This document shows positions 18,436-24,365 of a DNA stretch of 24,365 nucleotides, piece by piece. The stretch covers positions 1-24,365 of the forward strand of contig CAXNAA020000207.1 in assembly GCA_964200075.2 (NCBI GenBank), in the 5' to 3' direction. Made by a program: the position numbers and the translations under genes. The stretch's first letter is position 1. The number at the start of each line of letters is the position of its first letter. The notes under the pieces are model-generated. The model made no database searches, was not told the DNA's origin, and worked only from the letters and a program-made list of their open reading frames with translations. The DNA is from Sphacelaria rigidula. Lineage: Eukaryota > Phaeophyceae > Sphacelariales.

Positions 18436-19180
18436 GTGGAGCCCATACGTGTTCAGCTGAAACCTGGGGCATCCGCGGTGAAGGCGAAGCCGCGGCGGTA
18501 CGATCCGGTGAAGCCGAGTTGGTTGGCGTCATGCTTGGCGGCTCTTTTGGCGCTTGGGTTGGTAGTCCGGAACCTGCAGGCGGTATGGTCCAGTCCGGCG
18601 ATGGTGGTTTCCAAGAAAGACTCGTTCCGCCTGGTAAGCGACTACAAGGCTGTAAATGATCAGGTTGAGAAATCGCCGGGTGTGATGCCCAACCAAGATT
18701 CGGACATGCGTGATCTCTCAAGTGCTTGTTTGTTTGGCAAGTTGGACCTCCTCCAAGATCACTGGCAGATGCTGTTGGCAGAGAAGGCGCAGGAGATTTT
18801 CACAATCACGAGCCCGCTAGGCTTGTTTCCCCCGAAGCGAGTGCCGCGAGGCGTGTTGAATGCCACGGCATATTTATCAAAGCATCATGACTGAACTGCT
18901 TGTCGGCTTGAAATGCAAGATATGGGTGGATGATGTGTTTTTTTTTCGCGGACACGAAATACGAACTTTAAGAAACGCTTGATGCTATCTTGGCTCGCTT
19001 AGAGAATGTTGGTTTGTTTGCGGCGGCGCACAAATGCACTTTCTTCGCCAGTGAACTCGTATGGTGTGGGAAAGTGTACTCACACGGACTCGTACCTCAT
19101 TACCCTGTCAGATTGCAAGGCTCGTCTGACATGCAGCGCCCGGAGATGGCCGTAAAACTCATGCAATTCTTGTAGGCCGT
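18436..19180 (+). pseudogene. Reverse transcriptase domain (broken)
   Basis: The fingers and palm are recognisable: PIRVQLKPGASAVKAKPRRY, SSPAMVVSKKDSFRLVSDYK, LFGKLDLLQDHWQMLL, and a PRGVLNATAY block. There is then a frame change near 18880, followed by the catalytic box IWVDDVFFF at 18920-18946 (WVDD where most elements have YxDD). The nine T at 18938-18946 put the following sequence out of frame, and the thumb region continues as ARLENVGLFAAAHKCTFFAS in a third frame. A TAA interrupts at about 18970. It is related to Ty3-type RT. Confidence 0.88.
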
Positions 19181-19850
19181 GAATTGGCTGCGTACCTCGT
19201 TGCCGCGTATGGCAGAAACAGTCGCTCCCTTCGGGTTTTTCCTCGGAGAACTCATGGCGGGTGCTGCGAGGCGGACGAAGCGTGTTACAAAAAATTGCGC
19301 TATTCCGACTGCATCGTGGACGGAGGGCAGGTTGCAGGCGTGGGCGGCAGCGAAGGATCTGGTAGCTCACGCCGTGACGTTATTCCATCCTCGTCCTGAT
19401 CGTCAGGTGCTTATATTTCCGGATGCATCTGAGTGTCATTGGGGTAGTTTCGGTATGCAGGTGCGTAAGCTGAAATGCAAAGACGCCTGCGGGTTGAGGA
19501 TATGACGCATGAACCGCTGGCTTTCCTCAGTGGTAATTTCAAGGGTTCGCAGTTGCGTTGGGCCACAATTGATAAGGAAGGTTTTGCTATCGTAAGCACT
19601 TTTCGTCATTTGGAGCATCTTCTGTGGGATGGCGTGCACATTTTCACGGATCACCGAAATCTCGTGTATATTTGCAACCCGGAAGCGGCGTTACGTCTGT
19701 GTCGAAAGCATTGGCACAACGTTTGGAGGGCTGGAAAGCTGTTCTTGGCCAGTACCGTTACTCGATTTGCCACATTTCAGGTGACAGTAATGCGTGGGGT
19801 GACTTACTTGCGCGTTGGGTGAATATTCCGGCTTTGCCTGTGCGGGCTGT
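19181..19850 (+). pseudogene. RNase H domain (broken)
   Basis: Three frames each carry part of a gypsy RNase H: VLIFPDASECHWGSFGMQV (first catalytic Asp, about 19408-19460), then LRWATIDKEGFAIVSTF (catalytic Glu) and HIFTDHRNLVYICNPEA (second Asp). After a further shift near 19690 come GWKAVLGQYRYSICHISGDS and the closing NAWGDLLARW motif. The order and spacing are normal for the family. The frame changes make it non-functional. Confidence 0.82.
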
Positions 19851-20820
19851 GGCTGTGTATGGTCCGTGTGAACCTGATGACTCGATGCCGTCCAAATCTG
19901 TTGTCCGCCAAGCGCAACGAAAAGACCTTGGGGCCGAAGATGCGGACGTGCAATCTTTCGAGTCGGACGTTAGTACTGCTATCTTGGACAATGCAGGTCT
20001 GTTTCGTGTGCATGTGCTTTGCCGACACGTTTTATGGGTTACGAGTTCTGACAAGCAGTTGCAGGTACGTCTGATGATTTGCGCGCACATGCGCGACGCC
20101 GCGCATCGTGGTGTGGCTGCGACGCTCGTGCGCGTGCAAGAGTTTTGCGCCTGACAGGGGATAGGAACTCATGTGCGCGAATTTGTCCGCCAGTGTCTTC
20201 ACCGTGCTGACTCGAGGGCGGGCGATGTTGTTCCCCGCCCGCTCGGGGAAACGGTCCATGGGACCACGCCGAATGAAGTCGTTCATTTCGACTTTTTGTA
20301 TCTGGGCGAGAGTCGCCCGCTAGCTTCCCAAGGTTTGTCGGAGGATGTAGGGTTTCGATACATTTAGATGATCATCATGGATGATTTGCGCAACTTCGTG
20401 ACTCTAGAACCAGAGGGAGTGTGTACTGCTGAATCGACTGGTGCATCTTTGCTGAATTGATACACAAAGTTGGGGGTGCCGCGTGTGTGGTCGAGTGATA
20501 CCGCCACGCATTTCAAGAATGCGATCTTGGCTTGATTGCGCAAGGCCTTGCGCGTTGATCACCAGTTTGTGGTGGTGTATTCTCCGTGGTCTGACGGCAC
20601 GTGCGAACGCATGGTCAAGGAAGTAGTCCGTGCTCTTCGCTCTATTCTTCTCGAGCAGCGTAGAGCGGTTTCCGAGTGGGTGGACGCGTTCCCTGAGGTG
20701 CAACGGACGTTCAATACAGCGTATCGTCGTCGTTACAATAGTACGCCATACCACGTGATGTTTGGTCGTGCCCCTCGGACGTCTTTCTCGGTGCTGGCGT
20801 CTTCGTCGTCGGCGGAATGA
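19851..20820 (+). pseudogene. Integrase: zinc-binding region and DD35E core, with nonsense codons
   Basis: One frame runs from before 19851 to 20820 with stops only at 20152 (TGA), 20365 (TAG), 20458 (TGA), 20533 (TGA) and 20818 (TGA). It contains the HHCC-like region (AHMRDAAHRG, then QCLHRADS where the last Cys is Arg). It also has catalytic Asp in VVHFDFLYLG (20290), Asp in SSDTATHFKN (20497) and Glu in GTCERMVKEV (20605). The second Asp and the Glu are 35 residues apart, as in integrases. The core stays in one frame, so decay here has been mainly by substitution. Confidence 0.87.
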
Positions 20821-20959
20821 AAATGTGATGTTTTGGACGATGTTCAAATTTAGCGTGCACTGCAAGGAGTCTTGGGCTTGCAAGAACGTTTCCACGTTTA
20901 AGTTCAGGAACGTGTTGCCGGTGAACGTGCGCGTAGACATGAGGGGTCCTCTTCGGGGC

Positions 20960-21190
20960 TGAAACTGTCGAATTTTGAGGTAGGCGACTATGTCTTGTAT
21001 GCACGCGTGCGTCGTCTGGGTTTTACGCCCAAGTTGATGGCGACGTGGATTGGTCTGTGGACAGTGGTTGGTGCTCAGCACCCGCACGTGTTTGAGATTC
21101 AGAGCATTGTTTCGGGTCGTGTTCACATCGCCCATGTAGCTCGTTTGCGGTTTTTGCATACTCGCAGCTTAATGTCGCGGCTGACGTTAA
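20960..21190 (+). pseudogene. Integrase C-terminal GPY/F-like module
   Basis: LSNFEVGDYVLYARVRRLG, KLMATWIGLWTVVGAQ, and VFEIQSIVSGRVHIAHVARL follow the pattern of the GPY/F module (VGDxVL, W-x-G-x-x-x-V, HV.RL) that links the gypsy integrase core to a chromodomain. Between 20821 and 20960 the frame is lost. Here the GPY core is GLW. Confidence 0.72.
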
Positions 21191-21194
21191 GGAC

Positions 21195-21443
21195 GTGTTT
21201 CAGCATGCTTTCAATCAGGGGCAATTTCAGATGGCTAGTATTGCCCGAGTGGCAGAAGCAGACGATCGTTCGTTGATCGTGTTGGTCGACTGGGTTGGTT
21301 TCAAAGTTAAGGAGCGTACGTGGGAGCCCTACAAGGGTACTTTTGAGGACGCTCCGGAATTTCTTACGAAGGAGTTGCGTAAATTGCACGTGACTCGTGC
21401 CGTTGCTGTTCGCATTACGAGTGAGTTTGGTATTCAGTTGTGA
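21195..21443 (+). pseudogene. Chromodomain at the C-terminus of the gypsy integrase
   Basis: The frame reads QMASIARVAEADDRSLIVLV, then DWVGFKVKERTWEPYKGTF and APEFLTKELRKLH. Aromatic cage-type positions and the W-x-G-F/Y-x(5)-TWEP pattern are those of chromodomains, which in chromodomain-bearing gypsy elements guide integration to marked chromatin. The module itself is intact, with a TGA at 21441-21443, but it is out of frame with the GPY module. Confidence 0.82.
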
Positions 21444-22129
21444 CTTACTCATCGTTCTGGCTTGTTCTATGTGTCGAGCGTGTCGATCGATTTTCGTCCA
21501 ACGCGCTTTGGGGGTGCTGTGACGAAATTACGCCATTACGTTGAGTTGGTAGGTATGATCCGGATAATGACTAGGGGCACGGGGATTATGGAGGGTTCTG
21601 GATGATGACCGGGGACACGGAGATGGTACCTGCAGGTCTAGAAAAGCTGGTCCCTTGGAAGGTCAATCCATCATAATGATATGTTTTGAAGGCCGACAAC
21701 TTAAACTGAGGCCAGTAAGACCGGGGAGTCCCTCAACAGCAGTGATCCACCAGTCCCTCTTCTGGTTGGCGTCACAGTAACCCAGATTACCAATCCTGGC
21801 GGTCACAGGGTTAGTATTCCGAAGGGTCAGTCGTTGGGTATATAACACGAATCAAAGAAACCAACACGCCTTTTCAAGAAACTGTGACGGGTGGGTCCGC
21901 TACACTTGCGATCAACGCAGCATACCCTGGGCAATAAATCACAGGGGCAAAAGTGCACTGCGTACCGTACCAGTCTGGGCCGAAATATAAGCAGGATTTG
22001 GAAAAACCGAAATATGAGCCTAATATGGATGGACCGCCCTAGAATGACTGTAGAGCAGTTCTACACGCGTAAAAGTGTTCAACTATGCAATTGAGGTAAA
22101 GTTAGGGTTAGGCAGGTCCCCTGGGTGAC

Positions 22130-22156
22130 CCGGGGACGCCATACTAGCGTCCCCGG
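22130..22156. other. Perfect 10-bp hairpin with 7-base loop
   Basis: CCGGGGACGC (22130-22139) and GCGTCCCCGG (22147-22156) are exact reverse complements around CATACTA. It is not followed by a T-run, and the context is eukaryotic, so a terminator role is not indicated. Confidence 0.8.
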
Positions 22157-22157
22157 T

Positions 22158-22187
22158 TTCCCCTGAATTCCCCTGAATTCCCCTGGG
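22158..22187 (+). repeat. Three tandem TTCCCCTGAA units
   Basis: The 10-bp unit TTCCCCTGAA occurs twice exactly, and a third unit begins TTCCCCTGGG, directly after the hairpin. Confidence 0.75.
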
Positions 22188-22317
22188 ATTTCAAGTGCAA
22201 TCATCACACAGTGCCCTCCTGCTAGTGCACTCTTGGCCAAAACGCCGCACGTACTAGCGCGCGCCATACAATGGTGCGCGGTACATCATACACGGCGTAC
22301 ATAAGAGATTTCGTTGC

Positions 22318-22503
22318 TCAAGAGGCCCTCGGAGCACACGAGATGAACGGTAAAATCTCCGCGCATCGCTTTAGGCCCTCCTTCACCAATTTGCCACTGT
22401 TGCTGCCCTTGAGGAGCTCCTCCATCAAGGCGCGTCTCTCATTGTCATTGAAATTCTTTCTGGACACCTTCTCAGCAGTGCCTCCAGCAACGAACATGTT
22501 CAT
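22318..22503 (-). pseudogene. Fragment resembling the N-terminal region of a mariner-like transposase
   Basis: On the - strand the peptide reads KNFNDNERRALMEELLKGSN then SGKLVKEGLKRCAE, and ends soon after. The pattern 'L..ER..I...LL..S..GKL..G.....A..F' is that of a helical domain I associate with Tc1/mariner-like transposases of stramenopiles (the DUF7769-type region), normally followed by a helix-turn-helix and then a DDE domain. Neither follows here: the sequence diverges after the Glu, so only a fragment remains. The family name is from memory and needs a profile search. Confidence 0.5.
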
Positions 22504-22566
22504 CAGCAGACCGGAAGGCGTTTTCCGGGTGATTATCGCATGAGAGCTCTAACTACCCCTGCTGGC

Positions 22567-23400
22567 TGCCGGAGTTGACGTGTTGAGATGGAGAAGAAGG
22601 GTGCAGGGCTTGCTATTGGGGGAGTCAGTCGAGGTTGGTACCCGTTGTCCCCCTGTTATTGCACGCGTGAGAGGGTAGGTGGGGATAGCAGAGGGCTGGC
22701 TGGTGGCTAAAATGGAGGTTGGGATTTGGTGGTGCCGTACGGAAGGTACTCCGTATGCGACCCACAATGGAATACTGCATGGCGGGCGGAATTGATGTAT
22801 GGAGATGGGGAAGGAGAGGGTATATAGGGCTTGCTTACTGAGGAGGTAGAGGTGGGATCTGTTGTTACCCTGGTGATGTGCACATGAGAGGGCAGGTGGG
22901 GATGGAAAAACGCTGGCTCGTGAAGGAAGTCGAGGTTTTCTTTGTGTGGCGCCGTCAGTGAGGAACTCCATACATGGCCTATAGTATGCCGCGTGGCGGG
23001 CGGAATGGACTTCTAAGGGTGGGAAAAAGGGGAAGATACAGGGCTTGCTCGTGAGGGAAGTCCAAGTTGGGATGCGTTGTCACCGTGGTAGTGCACGCGT
23101 GGGAGGGTAGGTGGGGAAGGAAGAGGGCTGGCTTGTGGGGGGGGGAGATTGAGATTAATTGGCGCCGCGATTGAGGTACTACGAGTATGACCTAGGATAT
23201 GCCGCGTGGCGGGCGGCGTTGATGCATGGAAGTGGGGAAGGGGGGGGGCAGAGCTTGCTTTTTGGGGGAGTCGAGGTTGGGATAAATCGTGGAGGAAATC
23301 AACGTTGGGAATTGGTGACGCCGTGAGTGAGATACTTCATATGTGACCCACCATGGTATGCCGCGTGGCGGGGAGGATTGACGTCTGGAGGTGAGGAAGG
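22567..23400 (+). repeat. Satellite-like tandem repeat, period about 214 bp, four to five units
   Basis: Units can be aligned on GCGGGCGGAATTGATGTATGG-like anchors at about 22567 (weak), 22782, 22996, 23209 and 23368. Each contains, in order, a GGGCTTGCT block, GAAGTC(G/C)AGGTTGGGAT-like sequence, GCACGCGTGAGAGGGTAGGTGGGG, GAGGGCTGGCT, a GGCGCCG block and TATGCCGCGTGGC. Spacings are 214 and 213 bp, and the last interval is shortened to 159 bp. Units differ by many substitutions, so the array is old. No coding sequence is supported. Confidence 0.8.
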
Positions 23401-23429
23401 GGGGAAAATGCTGCTTGCTTGTTTGGAGA

Positions 23430-23865
23430 GCAATCTATTTTTCAAAACCTATCGTTGGCGCCCCTGGCTGTCTATAGGTGCTCCCGGGAGCAATCGATTG
23501 TTGACGGCAATGCCCATATTGGTAGATACCAAAAAATGCATTGTTGGCGGCAGAGGCTACCGATAGACGGCTCACAAATCCATTGATGGCGGTAATAGGT
23601 ATTGATGGATAAGTCACTTAATCTATTGACGACGGCAATGACTATCGATGGATGGCTCACCAAACCTATTGATTACGGCAATGGCTATCGATGTATACAA
23701 CCCAGAATCTATTGCGGTACACGATGCCCATCGATGGCGAGTGATCTTTCTCTATTGCAGTTGCCAGAGGCTATCGACCGACTATTACAACATCTATTGT
23801 CCCTTGCAATACATATCGATAGATGCGTTTCACTATCTATCGTGTTTGATAATATTTATCGATAT
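23430..23865 (+). repeat. Minisatellite, period 42-43 bp, about ten units
   Basis: The anchor TATTG (or a close variant) recurs at 23450, 23496, 23539, 23581, 23624, 23667, 23710, 23753, 23795 and about 23837, giving spacings of 46, 43, 42, 43, 43, 43, 43, 42 and 42. Most units run TATTGnnGGCAATGnCTATCG followed by ATGG and a variable AT-rich part. The palindrome ATCGAT is frequent. It directly adjoins the 214-bp array. Confidence 0.85.
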
Positions 23866-23899
23866 ATTTTTCCCCCGTGTCTACTGCTGAAGCAATGAA

Positions 23900-24365
23900 C
23901 TATTATTGTGTCCATTGTCCAGAGTGTGTATATCTTTCTTCTTTCTGGCAGGTCTAGGTCCCCCACCCGAGATCGTAGTTTCAGATTTTTTGCAGCGTCC
24001 ATTGGGTCACTCACGCAAATATGCTTTCATCCCTATCCCCTCTCTCAACCACCCGTATATCTCCAGGTGTTCTTCCTCGTCTACTTTGCGTCTGAGCGCT
24101 CCTTTTCCCCTTATTTCAATAATATCTCTTACTTTTGCCTCGTACCCCGCGCCTTCATCTATGGACAGTATTTCGTCTTGGCTTCCGCCTATCTCCTTCC
24201 ACACTTGCTCGACTTCTTTATCCCACCTTACTCCAGCCTGTCCTTTCATAATCTTCTTCCATACTGCCCTATCAACTATAGCTGGCAACCTCTTTCTCTG
24301 CATAACAACAAATTGTGCGAATTAAGGTTTAACTCCGAGATAAGGTTCGAGCCTAAAACAGTGCT
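23900..24365 (-). mobile_element. LINE fragment, - strand, truncated by the window edge
   Basis: On the - strand an open stretch (24303-24007) reads KRLPAIVDRAVWKKIMKGQA, then GYEAKVRDIIEIRGKGALRR and DEEEHLEIYGWLREGIGMKA. After a frame change near 24008 it continues AAKNLKLRSRVGDLDLPERR to about 23905. This is the region C-terminal to the RT of the same LINE family as the intronic copy, which carries DEEEHLLIYGGFREGIGMKA in the + direction near 13440-13500. The upstream part (24304-24365) looks frameshifted and leaves the window, so an RT may lie to the right. Confidence 0.82.

Larger units (their letters stand above)
17021..21443 (+). mobile_element. Degenerate Ty3/gypsy retrotransposon with chromodomain
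   Basis: The order gag tail, aspartic protease, reverse transcriptase, RNase H, integrase, GPY/F-like module, chromodomain is that of Ty3/gypsy elements of the chromodomain-bearing type. The coding region is broken by at least six frame changes and several in-frame stops, so it cannot make a full polyprotein. No flanking long terminal repeats were found by eye, and most of gag is missing, so this is a truncated or heavily eroded copy. Its domains are described in the following entries. It is unrelated to the neighbouring aminopeptidase. Confidence 0.9.
21444..22260 (+). other. Sequence right of the gypsy element, no LTR or gene recognised
   Basis: I compared this stretch by eye with 15300-17000 and saw no long direct repeat that would mark LTRs. 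It contains a short duplication (GGATAATGACTAGGGGCACG near 21559 and GGATGATGACCGGGGACACG near 21600), a perfect hairpin at 22130-22156 and a CCCCTGAATT triplet repeat. Open frames are short. Confidence 0.45.

Noticed and set aside
18062-18721. 219-codon open frame on the - strand
   Set aside because: It is opposite the gypsy pol linker and RT, is GC-biased, and has no recognisable motif.
20404-21159. 251-codon open frame on the - strand
   Set aside because: It lies opposite the integrase core and GPY module, which show clear family motifs on the + strand, so it is a shadow.
22100-22113. Telomere-like GTTAGGGTTAGG
   Set aside because: Two units only, with no array. Chance is the simplest explanation.
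23430-23865. CRISPR-like array
   Set aside because: The units are contiguous and diverged, with no exact repeats separated by unique spacers, in a eukaryotic setting. It is a minisatellite.

Overview
This window is nuclear DNA from an intron-rich eukaryote. A brown alga or another multicellular stramenopile is my best guess. The reasons are the short coding exons separated by long introns, a non-LTR retrotransposon type I associate with such genomes, a degenerate Ty3/gypsy chromodomain element, and a transposase-like fragment that resembles families common in stramenopiles. The assignment is an inference from family knowledge; no marker gene settles it.

The only host gene I can support runs on the + strand from 914 to 14509. 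Eight exons in one continuous reading frame encode about 400 residues: the C-terminal (ERAP1_C-like) half of a puromycin-sensitive aminopeptidase-type M1 metallopeptidase, ending at a stop codon at 14507-14509. The catalytic zinc domain lies to the left of the window. Exon lengths are uniform (132-163 bp) while introns range from 237 to 4208 bp. Six internal introns are GT-AG; the last appears to be GC-AG.

The introns carry repeats. They include tRNA-like sequences with Pol III boxes, three copies of a pyrimidine-rich SINE-like repeat ending in a CAAT-type tail (two antisense, one sense), simple sequence repeats, old tandem duplications, and in the 4.2-kb last intron a decayed sense-oriented LINE with recognisable reverse transcriptase.

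From 14510 to the right edge there is no intact gene. In order there are: a featureless 3' flank; a repeat field with an inverted and a direct copy of one unit (15.5-16.3 kb); a small element with imperfect terminal inverted repeats (16.35-16.60 kb); a broken Ty3/gypsy retrotransposon with gag tail, protease, RT, RNase H, integrase and chromodomain (17.0-21.4 kb) but no LTRs I could find; a hairpin and a short transposase-like fragment on the - strand; a ~214-bp satellite; a ~43-bp minisatellite rich in ATCGAT; and a second LINE fragment of the same family as the intronic one, on the - strand and cut by the window end.

I found no evidence of a new functional system. The most useful leads are the SINE-like family, the two unassigned repeat families at 15.5-16.6 kb, the GC-AG intron and the nonsense pattern in the gypsy element.
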